Shown: positions 25,406-33,979, counted from the stretch's first letter. The stretch is 50,907 nucleotides of DNA from Candidatus Fermentithermobacillaceae bacterium (GCA_020725645.1 DYEQ01000064.1:1-50907), one strand, 5' to 3'. Notes: generated by a model not told the origin, from the sequence alone. Made by a program: numbers and translations.

Positions 25406-27106
25406 GTGGGCGTGAGAAAATCGCGTAAGTGGCCTATAACCGTGATTGCGGTCATCGTAGTCTTGGCTTTGGGGTATCGGATATATCGCGGATTAAAAAC
25501 CAGGCCGAGTTCCCTTTCAGGGGCTGTTTTGGCCACAGCTACGGTTGAGAAGAGGGACCTGGCAGTTACGATCACCGGCAAAGGCACAGTTGACTCCACC
25601 GATAAGCGCCAAATAAAGGCCAAAGTTGCCGGCACAGTAACCGCTGTATTGGTAAGCGAGGGGTCCTACGTAAAAGAAGGTGATACCCTCATACTCCTGT
25701 CCAACGATACCGCCCAGCTTCAATTGGAACAGGCAAGGTTGGAAGCTGCTTTGGCGAAAGAAAGTTTAAACGAGCTTTTGGGACCTGGAGGGGCCAGAGA
25801 TAAGTTGTCGCTCAACCTTCGTCAGGCCGAAGTTAATCTGGCATCCGCCGAAGAAAGGGCGGAGGCTCTTAGTATAAGAGCACCCATCTCCGGCCAGCTT
25901 TGGGACCTTAATTTGACCACCGGTGATAGGGTAAGAGCAGGTGAAATCGTAGCTTCCGTAGTCGATAACAGATCCTACGTCGTCGTCGCCAAAGTGAAGC
26001 AGGAGGATCTGAGTAGAATCAAAACCGGCGAGCACGTGATGATATATGCGGGGGGCGAAATTGGGCCATGTCCCGGGCTCATTGAGGAAGTCTCCAACCA
26101 AGGGGTCGTTGCGGGGAAAAGCGCAGAGTTCCAAGTAAAAGTAAGGGTGGAAGACCCCAGCCCCTTTTTGAGACCCGGGATGTCGGTTACCGTTACCTAC
26201 AACCCAAACGTGTATACCTCCCTGTCTTTCCCCGGCCAGGTGGAACCGTATGCGAAGAAGAACGTCGTGGCCGAAGTGGACGGGACCGTTAAGTTCGTCC
26301 TGAGTGCCACGGGTTCCTGGGTCGATGAGGGGCAGGAATTGATCCGTTTGGAGAATGACCAGATCGCTTTAGCCTTAGAACAGGTAAAAAGCAGTGTTGA
26401 AGCGGCCAGACAGGAATTGGCGTCATGGGAAAACCAGGTGGAACAGCAACGTCTCAAAGTCAGGCAAGCTGAACTAAACCTCCAGGAGAAAGAAAAAGCG
26501 GTTCAAAACCTGACGGTGAAAAGCCCTTTGACTGGCAAGGTAATCTCCCTTTCGGCGAGGCCCGGCGACGACGTATCAACGGGACAGGTCCTCGCTCAGG
26601 TGGCGTCCGTCGATCCTCTCGTGGTCACGATCCCCGTTGACGAACTGGACATAGCTAAGGTGTATCAGGGTCAAACCGCTTTCATTACGGTAGATGCATT
26701 CCCGGGTAAAAGCTGGGAAGGGAAAGTCAGAAGGATCGCCGAGCAAGGTCAGGTCCGGGAAGGCATAACGAACTACAACGTCGAGGTGGAGTTCACCGCC
26801 GAAGAGGTAAAGCTCTCGATGTCATCTACGGTATCCATCCTCTTATCGAAAGAATATCAGGTCCTAACCGTGCCTTTGGAAGCTATTAAATGGGAAGGAA
26901 AGAAATCCTACGTGTACGTGGTGCAAGGCGAACGGGTCGTCCAAAGGAGCGTTGTGTTGGGAGTTCAGGACGAAATGTACATCGAAGTCAGGTCCGGACT
27001 CAGTGAGGGAGAAACGGTCTTAACCGGCGACCTCGGGCGCATCAACGACCCAAGGGCCCTTAGGCTTCCCACCCAAGTACCGGGAGTGCCTTTCAGACCC
27101 CGGTGA
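25406..27106 (+). CDS. Periplasmic-adaptor-type (HlyD/YknX-like) efflux subunit with duplicated module
   Basis: A 566-residue protein with one N-terminal membrane anchor (about residues 6-26) and an extracytoplasmic region. It contains two successive biotinyl-lipoyl/coiled-coil hairpin modules: VSEGSYVKEGDTLILLSND (about 80-98) with SIRAPISGQLWDL, and again ATGSWVDEGQELIRLEND (about 295-312) with VKSPLTGKVISL. A beta-barrel and membrane-proximal domain end the protein. Most adaptors have one such module. It is followed 19 bp later by a MacB-type permease. Start is one of two nearby GTG codons (25406 or 25412) after AAAGGG. Confidence 0.85.
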   Translation: MGVRKSRKWPITVIAVIVVLALGYRIYRGLKTRPSSLSGAVLATATVEKRDLAVTITGKGTVDSTDKRQIKAKVAGTVTAVLVSEGSYVKEGDTLILLSNDTAQLQLEQARLEAALAKESLNELLGPGGARDKLSLNLRQAEVNLASAEERAEALSIRAPISGQLWDLNLTTGDRVRAGEIVASVVDNRSYVVVAKVKQEDLSRIKTGEHVMIYAGGEIGPCPGLIEEVSNQGVVAGKSAEFQVKVRVEDPSPFLRPGMSVTVTYNPNVYTSLSFPGQVEPYAKKNVVAEVDGTVKFVLSATGSWVDEGQELIRLENDQIALALEQVKSSVEAARQELASWENQVEQQRLKVRQAELNLQEKEKAVQNLTVKSPLTGKVISLSARPGDDVSTGQVLAQVASVDPLVVTIPVDELDIAKVYQGQTAFITVDAFPGKSWEGKVRRIAEQGQVREGITNYNVEVEFTAEEVKLSMSSTVSILLSKEYQVLTVPLEAIKWEGKKSYVYVVQGERVVQRSVVLGVQDEMYIEVRSGLSEGETVLTGDLGRINDPRALRLPTQVPGVPFRPR

Positions 27107-27125
27107 CGGAAGGAAAGGTAGCGCC

Positions 27126-28289
27126 ATGAGATTTACGGAAGCTTTTTCTATGGCGTTGAGAGCTCTTTCTGCAAACCGGATGAGAGCGGCCCTTACCATG
27201 CTGGGCGTCGTGATCGGAGTCGCTGCCGTAATCACCCTGGTATCAGTGGGACAAGGTGCCCAGCAACAGGTCTCAGGAGAACTGACCAGTCTGGGGACGA
27301 ATCTGATAACCATAGTCCCTGGCAGAGGTACCGTTCTTGAAGCTTCAGATGCGGATTATATACGGAAGGCAGTACCAAGCTTGGGGGCATCTATTCCGTT
27401 TGTTCAGGTGACTACCGAGGTGGCGTTCCAATCCAACACCAAAGTAGTTCAAGTACACGGTTCCAGCCCAGAATACAAGGAAATCCGCTCCTACAAGGTC
27501 GAAGCGGGACGTTTCATCATGCCGCAGGATCTCACCGACCGCCATCGCGTAGCTGTAGTGGGTCGGACCGTCGTCGATGAAGTCTTCGAGGGGAAAAACC
27601 CGATCGGGGAAACTCTCAGCATTAAAGGACAACCCTTTAAGGTGGTAGGAACTCTTGAAAAGAAAGGCTCGTCCTTTGGAATCGATAACGACAGCATCGT
27701 AATCGTACCCTATACAACGTTACAAAGATTGGCGGGCACAAGACGGATCAGCGCAATATATGCACAGGCCAAGGACGTTGGCGAGACCGATGAGATAGTC
27801 GAGGCCATTAGAACCAGATTCGATATCCGGTTTCGACGAGGGGACAGTGTGATAGTAACCAGCCAGGAACAGCTTTTGTCTTTAGTTTCAACCATAACTG
27901 GAACCTTCACCGTGCTTTTGGCTTCCATTGCAGGTATTTCTTTGCTGGTCGGCGGCATCGGCATCATGAACATAATGTTGGTTTCGGTGACGGAGAGGAC
28001 CCGGGAGATAGGCCTTCGCAAGGCCATTGGGGCCAGGAATTCCGATATCTTAGTGCAGTTTCTCGTCGAGGCCGGCGTGTTGAGCGGTTCAGGAGGGACG
28101 TTCGGGATCCTCTTGGGGTTTGCAGGTTCAAGGCTCATCGCCCGAGTCGGGAATCTTCCCAGTTACACGTCCATCAACGCCATCATAATGGGCTTTGGGG
28201 TGTCTCTTGCTATAGGCCTCTTTTTTGGATTGTATCCTGCCGCAAAGGCTTCACGGATGGATCCGATCTCTGCACTTCGCTACGAGTAG
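27126..28289 (+). CDS. MacB/YknZ-type ABC transporter permease
   Basis: The 387-residue protein has the MacB topology: one membrane helix near the N-terminus (MRAALTMLGVVIGVAAVITL), a large extracytoplasmic MacB-PCD domain, and three C-terminal helices with the FtsX signature (GGIGIMNIMLVSVTERTREIGL followed by KAIGA). The ATPase domain is not fused and no ATPase gene lies between it and the adaptor, unlike yknXYZ. Together with the adaptor it should form an exporter for a peptide, lipid or drug, with an ATPase encoded elsewhere. Confidence 0.9.
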   Translation: MRFTEAFSMALRALSANRMRAALTMLGVVIGVAAVITLVSVGQGAQQQVSGELTSLGTNLITIVPGRGTVLEASDADYIRKAVPSLGASIPFVQVTTEVAFQSNTKVVQVHGSSPEYKEIRSYKVEAGRFIMPQDLTDRHRVAVVGRTVVDEVFEGKNPIGETLSIKGQPFKVVGTLEKKGSSFGIDNDSIVIVPYTTLQRLAGTRRISAIYAQAKDVGETDEIVEAIRTRFDIRFRRGDSVIVTSQEQLLSLVSTITGTFTVLLASIAGISLLVGGIGIMNIMLVSVTERTREIGLRKAIGARNSDILVQFLVEAGVLSGSGGTFGILLGFAGSRLIARVGNLPSYTSINAIIMGFGVSLAIGLFFGLYPAAKASRMDPISALRYE

Positions 28290-28409
28290 ACCGGCAGATA
28301 GGTTCATGGGACAACCCCTTTGTTACACCTCGTACCCGTATTCGTCACCGGTTTGGCACCGGTCTGCTTTCAGGTGGTCCTTCTTGGGGTTAAGATTTGG
28401 GGAATATGC

Positions 28410-28485
28410 TGGTGGGCCATACAGGACTCGAACCTGTAACCGCCCGATTAAGAGTCGGATGCTCTACCGATTGAGCTAATGGCCC
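28410..28485 (-). tRNA. tRNA-Lys (anticodon CTT)
   Basis: Minus-strand cloverleaf of 76 nt: acceptor GGGCCAT paired with ATGGCCC, D-arm TAGCTCAATCGGTAGAGC, anticodon loop CTCTTAA on a TCCGA/TCGGG stem (CTT = Lys), T-arm with GGTTCGAGTCC, discriminator A and an encoded CCA. It is 6 bp downstream of tRNA-Met and shares its promoter. Confidence 0.96.
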
Positions 28486-28491
28486 ACCCCA

Positions 28492-28567
28492 TGGTAGCGG
28501 CGGCTGGACTCGAACCAGCGACTCTGCGGGTATGAACCGCATGCTCTACCAACTGAGCTACGCCGCC
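28492..28567 (-). tRNA. tRNA-Met, elongator (anticodon CAT)
   Basis: 76-nt cloverleaf with acceptor GGCGGCG paired to CGCCGCT (last pair G-U), anticodon loop TTCATAC on a TGCGG/CCGCA stem, GGTTCGAGTCC in the T-arm and encoded CCA. The sequence is close to Bacillus elongator tRNA-Met from memory. CAT anticodon could also mean the TilS substrate tRNA-Ile2, but the body fits Met better. Confidence 0.93.
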
Positions 28568-28581
28568 GTCGGACGATCCTG

Positions 28582-28610
28582 ATTATAAGGGCAAAAACCC
28601 GGCGAGTCAA
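28582..28610 (-). promoter_or_regulatory. Sigma-A promoter of the tRNA-Met/tRNA-Lys pair
   Basis: TTGACT (28610-28605) and TATAAT (28587-28582) with exactly 17 bp between them, placing the start site about 8 bp before tRNA-Met. Confidence 0.88.
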
Positions 28611-28668
28611 TTTATCTTTTAGGCCAACTTGGCACAGCCAAGAGCGCAAAGCGAGTGCGGTCTTCAGG

Positions 28669-29841
28669 TTATTCATCAGCTATCTCACCGGTGCGGGGTG
28701 TTTCCCGCCCCGAACGAACATCGTCCAAAAGCACCACGCCGGCAAGGAGGAATAGAGAAATCGCCGACAAGACGAAAGGCAGGTGCGGGTTCTTAGCATA
28801 CATCAACCCCGCCGGATACGGGGCGACAGTTTGAGCAATCCCCGTGACCAGGCTGACTACCGCAAATCCCCGTCCCCACATATCCGGGGGCATGGCGACG
28901 GCCGCAATCGCCGAAAAAAGGCTCCATGAAACCCCGGCTACCCCTCTCAACAACATCGAGAAGATCAGTCCCCCAAAGCTCCTCGTCGCCACCAGCGTAA
29001 GGAAAGATGCACCGAGGAGTCCTAAAGACGCGGCTAATCCGCGTCCCGGCCCCACCTTGTCCGAGAAGTACCCGAGAACCGGACTGAGCACCAGGCCTCC
29101 GAGGGAAATCACCGATCCGAGAAACCCGATTTCAGCGAGGTCGAGGCCACCCACATCTCGAAGAAACGGGGTTGAAAAGGGAATGGCCATGAACTGGACG
29201 AGGTACATTCCGGCACCCAGGGCCAAAAGATTCGGCATCCGCGGTACCCACAGTATGCGGCTAAAGTCGCGGAACCCCCGAAAATCCCCGACAACCTTCT
29301 GGGACCGCAAGCCCAGAAGGATGAGGGTTGAAGCAAGGTAGAGGACGAACGATCCGAGGAAAACAGGCCTCATGCCGGCCTTTTGGGCCCACAAACCTCC
29401 TATGACCGGGGAAACGATCAGCCCCACCGGCCAGGCCATATCGAGTACCGCAAAAACGCTGGAAAGCCGCCCTGGGGGCGCGAGGTGGGCCATATACGCT
29501 CTCACGGCGGAATTGGAGAACATCGATACGTTATACAGAACGATTCCTGGTAAGAGATGGGACCAGTGCCGGGCAAAAACGTATAAAAGAGGGGCAGGCA
29601 CTGCCACCGCCCACCCCGCGACCATAATCCATTTCCGGTCAAACGTGTCCGTCAGGTAGCCCCCTGGTAGATAAGAAACCGCCATCACTCCGAAACTGAT
29701 GGCCTGAAGCAGCCCTATTTCAGGGGGTCCGCCACAGAGTTCGGTGATGTATACAGGCCAGGTGTACATGTATAGCCCCGCGCCCAAGCTCCATAAGAGC
29801 ATCGACGCAAAAAGCAGCCAGAGGCTACGCTCGAGTTTCAC
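28669..29841 (-). CDS. Major facilitator superfamily transporter
   Basis: A 390-residue protein with about 12 membrane helices. The signature loop between helices 2 and 3 is present (GGYLTDTFDRKWIMV, about residues 60-75) and a related motif recurs in the second half (GYFSDKVGPGRGLAAS). The family exchanges small solutes against ions; the sequence does not show the substrate, and sugar or drug export are both possible. It is 32 bp downstream of pepF. Confidence 0.88.
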   Translation of the reverse strand: MKLERSLWLLFASMLLWSLGAGLYMYTWPVYITELCGGPPEIGLLQAISFGVMAVSYLPGGYLTDTFDRKWIMVAGWAVAVPAPLLYVFARHWSHLLPGIVLYNVSMFSNSAVRAYMAHLAPPGRLSSVFAVLDMAWPVGLIVSPVIGGLWAQKAGMRPVFLGSFVLYLASTLILLGLRSQKVVGDFRGFRDFSRILWVPRMPNLLALGAGMYLVQFMAIPFSTPFLRDVGGLDLAEIGFLGSVISLGGLVLSPVLGYFSDKVGPGRGLAASLGLLGASFLTLVATRSFGGLIFSMLLRGVAGVSWSLFSAIAAVAMPPDMWGRGFAVVSLVTGIAQTVAPYPAGLMYAKNPHLPFVLSAISLFLLAGVVLLDDVRSGRETPRTGEIADE

Positions 29842-29872
29842 CTAAAACCAAGCTCCTCAAGGTTTCGGACGA

Positions 29873-31681
29873 TCAAAAGCTCCGGACGAGCTCTTCTACC
29901 AGGGAACCCACATAAGCTACCGCTTCTCTTATGGGGTCTGGTTTGGACATGTCCACCCCGGCCATGGCCGCGAGTTCCAGCGGCTTCTTCGTCCCGCCCG
30001 CCTTTAGGACCTCCAGCCACCGCTTTACCACTGGAGCGCCTTCGCTGCGTACAGCCCTTGCCACAGCCGTACCTATAGTGAGTCCCGCGGAATAAGTATA
30101 CGGGTATAGCCCCATGTAATAATGGGGCTGCCGCATCCAGGTCAGCCGCGCGCCGTCGTCTATTTCGACTTCACCACCCCAGAACTCTTCGAGAATTTCA
30201 CCCTGAACCTTGCTGAGCAGCGCAGCGGTGACAGGTTGACCCTTCTCGGCCAGGGCGTAAATGCGACGCTGGAGTTCCCCCTCTATCAGGTGTCGCACGA
30301 AGTTATGATGATACGTTGTAAGGAGCTGCATGATGACCCAGCGCCGCATGCGAACATCAGTCGCCCTGGACAAGATATAGTCTCCTACCAGAAGCTCGTT
30401 TATGGTAGACGGAGCTTCCACGAAGAACATGGACGTGCGGCAGTTGGAAAGCCTTTGATTCCGCTGGGATAAGACTCCGTGTCCGGCGTGGCCCAGTTCG
30501 TGGGCGAGCGTCAGAGTGTTTCTCATGCTGTCGGTCCACGTTATGAGGATGTATGGATGCACCCCGTAAACCGAGTTGCAGAAGGCGCCCGTGGACTTCC
30601 CGATGTTGTCCGCCAGGTCGATCCAGCGATTGCGTAGGCCGTCGGCGATGATTTGCGTATACTCGGGCCCCAAGACCGACAGGCCGTTCAGGATTATCTC
30701 GGAAGCCTCTGCGTATGTTGTCCCGGGGTTATATTCTGGGTCGAGGGGGGCTTCGATGTCGCAATAGAGCATCTTATCGAGGCCTAAAACCCTTTTCCGC
30801 AGCTGTGCGTATCGCCTCATGTGAGGTGCCAGCTCTTTCAAAATGATATCATGCAGGTTATTGTAAACCTCGATCGGAACTTCCTGAGCATGGACGAACA
30901 TGTGCGTGGCCGACGGAAAGCCACGGAGTTTGGCCATCACAACGTTCCTCTTAACTTCAGTTGCCCAGAGGGCACCCCAAGTGTTCTGATAGGCTTTCAG
31001 ACCCTTAGTAAACGATTCGAACGCGTTTCGCCTGAGCACAGTATCGGCAGACCGCTCGTAGCTGTTTTCATAAATGGCGAAGGACATAGGAAGCTCCTCG
31101 CCTTTTCCGTCAACTACCGGGTCAAACGAAATGTCCGCAGCTTTCGACCGGGCGTAAATAGTTGATGGAGCGTGCAGGACTTCCCCCAGGGCCCCCAGAG
31201 CTCTTTCGGTTTCTGGATGAAGGGTATATGGCTTTTCCTCAAGCATCCGTTCGATGCTCCGGCGGAACGAAGACAATCCCGGTTCCTCCGCGAGATGGCG
31301 CTGGAGCGTGCCCTCGGGGAGAGCGAGGGCTTCGGACCGAACGAACGAGAGCTCCGCATGGATCTTTGCGCCCAGAGAAGATACTCGACCTGAAGCAACC
31401 TGGTTTTCCTGCGAGGTCCCGTCCGCGGAAAGTTTGAGAGAAGCATAAGACGCTACCCTCATAAACCTCTCCATGAGCTTCTCCTGAGCTTCAAGACAGA
31501 CCAGGAATATGCCTGCCCCTTCGCCCAGCTTGCCTTTGTACTGTGTTACTGCGGAAACCGCCTCCGATACCGATTTCAGCTCAGCTTCCCATTCTTCTTC
31601 CGTACGGAAAATGTCCTGAAGATTCCAGGTGAGCTCCTCCGGCACTTCGGACCGGCTAAGACGCCTTTTCACTGTAATCAC
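29873..31681 (-). CDS. pepF: Oligoendopeptidase F (M3 family)
   Basis: Cytoplasmic zinc peptidase that cuts short peptides. The 602-residue protein starts with the PepF N-terminal fold (SEVPEELTWNLQDIF) and carries the M3 active site HELGHAGH (zinc-binding HExxH, about residue 390) followed by the conserved downstream glutamate segment FVEAPSTINELL. Length is normal (about 600). It precedes an MFS transporter in the same direction, which may be co-transcribed. Confidence 0.95.
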   Translation of the reverse strand: MITVKRRLSRSEVPEELTWNLQDIFRTEEEWEAELKSVSEAVSAVTQYKGKLGEGAGIFLVCLEAQEKLMERFMRVASYASLKLSADGTSQENQVASGRVSSLGAKIHAELSFVRSEALALPEGTLQRHLAEEPGLSSFRRSIERMLEEKPYTLHPETERALGALGEVLHAPSTIYARSKAADISFDPVVDGKGEELPMSFAIYENSYERSADTVLRRNAFESFTKGLKAYQNTWGALWATEVKRNVVMAKLRGFPSATHMFVHAQEVPIEVYNNLHDIILKELAPHMRRYAQLRKRVLGLDKMLYCDIEAPLDPEYNPGTTYAEASEIILNGLSVLGPEYTQIIADGLRNRWIDLADNIGKSTGAFCNSVYGVHPYILITWTDSMRNTLTLAHELGHAGHGVLSQRNQRLSNCRTSMFFVEAPSTINELLVGDYILSRATDVRMRRWVIMQLLTTYHHNFVRHLIEGELQRRIYALAEKGQPVTAALLSKVQGEILEEFWGGEVEIDDGARLTWMRQPHYYMGLYPYTYSAGLTIGTAVARAVRSEGAPVVKRWLEVLKAGGTKKPLELAAMAGVDMSKPDPIREAVAYVGSLVEELVRSF

Positions 31682-31924
31682 CCCTTTTCTTTGTTGTTTC
31701 TAGACCCGAAGCGTCTTCACCTGCAGCTGCGCTGAACTTCCCAGATCAGTGCACCGTCCTCCCGCCAGTATCGAGCGCCGGGATCAACAGATACAGCTCA
31801 TTGCTGTTCTTGGGAGTACGCTGTAGACGACTCAAGTGTTAGGCTTAATGCAAGATCATACCGGGCTCATGCAGGTTCAATCCAGCAGGCTGCGAGGTAA
31901 TTTATTTCTAAGCCGGCGATTGAT
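31682..31924. other. Intergenic region upstream of pepF
   Basis: These 243 bp hold no open frame with a ribosome-binding site, no clear promoter, no tRNA and no strong hairpin that I can see. Confidence 0.4.
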
Positions 31925-32434
31925 TCAGAATTCCGTCCACTGTGCATCCCACTTCCGCCAGTCGCCCAGCGGATCCTCGAGTCCCCAGCATCCCCTACGA
32001 ACCGGGATGAAACGTTCCCCGGTTAATGCGTTCGCCCACTCGGCGACGGTCTTTCGCAGGGTGTCTCTTTCCTCCGCCGACGTGGCGTAAAGGACCAATA
32101 CCCGATCCGTTCCTATTGAGGGATAGCCATCGGGCGGTTCGCCGGTTTTCATGACCCTGATTGGCCCCCGGGATACCTTTGCAAAAGAGAAAACGCCTAC
32201 GCGCTGCAACTTCTCTATCAGGTTCAGGCAAGCTTCGTCGAACGTTGGGTAGCACCCAGATACCCTTTGCATTACCGGGCTATGCTCCCAGAGTTCCAGA
32301 TGCCAGCAATCAATACACTCTCGTCCGGGCTTTCTCGTTCGGGCGACCGTTGCCCGGCATATTGCACATTTTTCCGCCCACAGCGCGTTTGGATAACCGA
32401 AATATGCCCATACCGCGTCCTCGAAAAACTTCAC
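31925..32434 (-). CDS. Hypothetical protein with N-terminal CxxC pairs
   Basis: A 169-residue protein that I do not recognise. It has an N-terminal CAIC...ECIDC arrangement (about residues 23-42), likely a zinc ribbon, and a Trp-rich C-terminus (CWGLEDPLGDWRKWDAQWTEF region). The start is GTG with AGAAGGTG about 7 nt upstream. It lies between pepF and the left attachment site of the tRNA-Leu element, in the position that directly followed tRNA-Leu before integration, so it could be a remnant of earlier island DNA. The region upstream (32435-32615) has two copies of TTTCCACAGGT. Confidence 0.5.
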   Translation of the reverse strand: MKFFEDAVWAYFGYPNALWAEKCAICRATVARTRKPGRECIDCWHLELWEHSPVMQRVSGCYPTFDEACLNLIEKLQRVGVFSFAKVSRGPIRVMKTGEPPDGYPSIGTDRVLVLYATSAEERDTLRKTVAEWANALTGERFIPVRRGCWGLEDPLGDWRKWDAQWTEF

Positions 32435-32615
32435 TGGGGGGCACCTTCTTCTACGCGGGTTTCCACAGGTGTCTTAAGATGTCCCAAACGCCCCAGGGAA
32501 TCTTTCCACAGGTCGGCGGGATCAGTATATCCGTGAACAACGTGGACGGTTAATTGGTACGATGGGTAAGGATAATCGGGGCATTGGCAAAGCAACTGCC
32601 GTGAAGAACAGGAAG

Positions 32616-32695
32616 AATTGGTGCCGGGGGCGGGATTTGAACCCGCACGGGCGTGACCGCCCAAGGGATTTTAAGTCCCCATTGTCTACCGTTCC
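32616..32695 (-). repeat. Left attachment site: 3' fragment of tRNA-Leu
   Basis: Identical over 80 bp to 38215-38294. It holds tRNA-Leu from nucleotide 12 to the CCA but lacks the first 11 nt (5' acceptor strand), so it cannot make a functional tRNA. It is the original host 3' end left at the far border of the element. Confidence 0.93.
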
Positions 32696-32700
32696 CTCGT

Positions 32701-32754
32701 TCCCCCTGCTAGAACCGTGTTTTGGTTGTAATCGTTCCCCCGAACATTAAGGGA
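32701..32754. repeat. Left-end candidate integrase arm sites
   Basis: TCCCCCTGCTA (32701-32711) recurs as its inverse TAGCAGGGGGA at 38129-38139, and AACATTAAGGGA (32743-32754) recurs directly at 38145-38156. Both pairs lie just inside the att repeats, where arm-type integrase or excisionase sites are expected. Confidence 0.5.
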
Positions 32755-32795
32755 CACGGTTCGTGTCGTTCGCCAAAGGGAGGGAAAAATCCTTC

Positions 32796-33623
32796 TCAAG
32801 ACTTACGGTTTTTCAGTCTCTCCCGATATCTCCTTTTTCTCATCCTTTCTTCGCACCTGGTGGAGCAATACTTCTGGCGTGGCGGAAGAACAAGGTTGTT
32901 ACATCCGGGGGCTTCGCAGGTCTTCACGTTCACGTAGGCGAGGTTCTGGAAGAACCATTGGAGAAAGGCCGCCTGCAAGGCTCCCGAGGCTTGGAAGCCC
33001 CATGTCACAGGCGGAGACGATGAAACCAGCGGGACCAGAGGAATGTCCCGGAGGAACTCAGCTGCCGCCCAGGAAACCCTCTCCCATGCCTCGTTCCAAA
33101 TACCGGCCTTGTCCCGGGCCACATGCCACACAGCATGAGACGCGGGAGAGGGTAGGAGGAAAGCTGCGAAAGGTCCTTGTATCTCCCCGGGGCTGAAAGA
33201 ACCAACGGCATCCTCCGATTCGAGGTCAACAGGCTTCCCCAGGGCCAAAGTGTGCCTGATTCTCTCCAGGGAACGGTCCTCATTGGGTTTCTTCAGGCAT
33301 TCAACGACAACCGTCAACCGGCGAAACTGGTCCAGGCGTTTTTTTACTTCGTCCAGGGGTTCGGGGTCTCCCCCCAGAATGGTCCCGTATCCCCGGTAAA
33401 AGTCCAGGACCTTTCTTTCATCCCCGTCCTCCAGGGCGAAGTACACCTTGTGAATCTCCGTCCATTTAGGCGGATCAGGAGGTTTGACTGGGAAGAGCAT
33501 TCTTCCCACCTTCCCATCGGATATCGTCCCCCATCCGGAGAAAACCCATCCCCTCTCAATGTGCGGGTCCGGCCAGGGAGAAGGCTGGTACAGTACCTTC
33601 GCTGCGATTGTTTGCAAGTTTTT
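32796..33623 (-). CDS. Element protein with C-terminal zinc-finger (CGNR-like) tail
   Basis: A 275-residue protein of unknown function. The last 45 residues have a C-x4-C ... YCSTRC pattern (CEAPGCNNL, then KYCSTRCEERMRKRRYRER) followed by a very basic stretch, a zinc knuckle of the kind that ends CGNR and related DNA-binding proteins. The rest shows no motif I know. I choose ATG 33623 (MKNLQTIA), 46 nt after the predicted start site of the promoter at 33677-33705 and with AGGTGG upstream; the frame is open to a GTG at 33698. It is divergent from the HTH regulator and probably controlled by it. Confidence 0.6.
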   Translation of the reverse strand, partial: KNLQTIAAKVLYQPSPWPDPHIERGWVFSGWGTISDGKVGRMLFPVKPPDPPKWTEIHKVYFALEDGDERKVLDFYRGYGTILGGDPEPLDEVKKRLDQFRRLTVVVECLKKPNEDRSLERIRHTLALGKPVDLESEDAVGSFSPGEIQGPFAAFLLPSPASHAVWHVARDKAGIWNEAWERVSWAAAEFLRDIPLVPLVSSSPPVTWGFQASGALQAAFLQWFFQNLAYVNVKTCEAPGCNNLVLPPRQKYCSTRCEERMRKRRYRERLKNRKS

Positions 33624-33676
33624 CATCGTGGTTTCCACCTGCTCAGCCCCCTCATGTCCATGGTACGTCCATGCTG

Positions 33677-33705
33677 ATGTTACCATGCCCTTGACCACAG
33701 GTCAA
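33677..33705 (-). promoter_or_regulatory. Promoter with palindromic operator between divergent element genes
   Basis: On the minus strand TTGACC (33705-33700) and TAACAT (33682-33677) are 17 bp apart. The -35 is half of a perfect palindrome, TTGACC-aca-GGTCAA (33691-33705), a good candidate operator for the adjacent HTH protein. Confidence 0.55.
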
Positions 33706-33721
33706 AAAGGGGGGTAAGCAG

Positions 33722-33937
33722 GTGTTCCGCACACGACTTCGCATGCTCAGGCTTCAACAAGGCGAGAGGTTCGTTACGGAATTTGCGGCCAAGCACAAGA
33801 TCCCGGCTTACGTCTTGTATCGGGCCGAACGAGGCCTGGCCTATGTACCGCCACGGTACCGGAAGAGGCTTGCGGAGGCTCTCGGGGTCAAGGTGGCCGA
33901 CATCCTGGACGAACGCGGTTTCCCGCTGCCTGCCTAA
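33722..33937 (+). CDS. Small HTH regulator of the element
   Basis: A 71-residue single-domain protein resembling Xre/Cro-type regulators: an N-terminal helix (LRMLRLQQGERFVTEFAAKH), the turn and recognition segment KIPAYVLYRAERG, and a closing helix RKRLAEALGVKVADILDERG with the ALGV..DIL pattern typical of Xre domains. Start is GTG with GGGGGG 7 nt upstream. Divergent from the zinc-finger gene across a palindrome, it is the likely lysogeny-type switch of the element. Confidence 0.75.
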   Translation: MFRTRLRMLRLQQGERFVTEFAAKHKIPAYVLYRAERGLAYVPPRYRKRLAEALGVKVADILDERGFPLPA

Positions 33938-33943
33938 CAAAAA

Positions 33944-33961
33944 GCCGGGCGGGGGCCCGGC
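33944..33961. terminator. GC-rich hairpin after the HTH gene
   Basis: GCCGGGC (33944-33950) pairs with GCCCGGC (33955-33961), starting 6 bp after the HTH stop. The plus strand continues CTGTTTGG, a weak U-tract. On the minus strand the stem is followed by TTTTTGTT, so it would stop transcripts entering from the right more strongly. Confidence 0.5.
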
Positions 33962-33979
33962 CTGTTTGGGGGTGATTTT

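Noticed and set aside
28290-28409. Possible terminator of the permease gene (ACCGGT repeats)
   Set aside because: ACCGGT occurs twice and can pair, but the stem is short and no U-tract follows; not good enough to list.
28492-28567. tRNA-Ile2 (lysidine) instead of tRNA-Met
   Set aside because: The CAT anticodon permits it, but the acceptor and anticodon stems match elongator tRNA-Met of Bacillus as I remember it.
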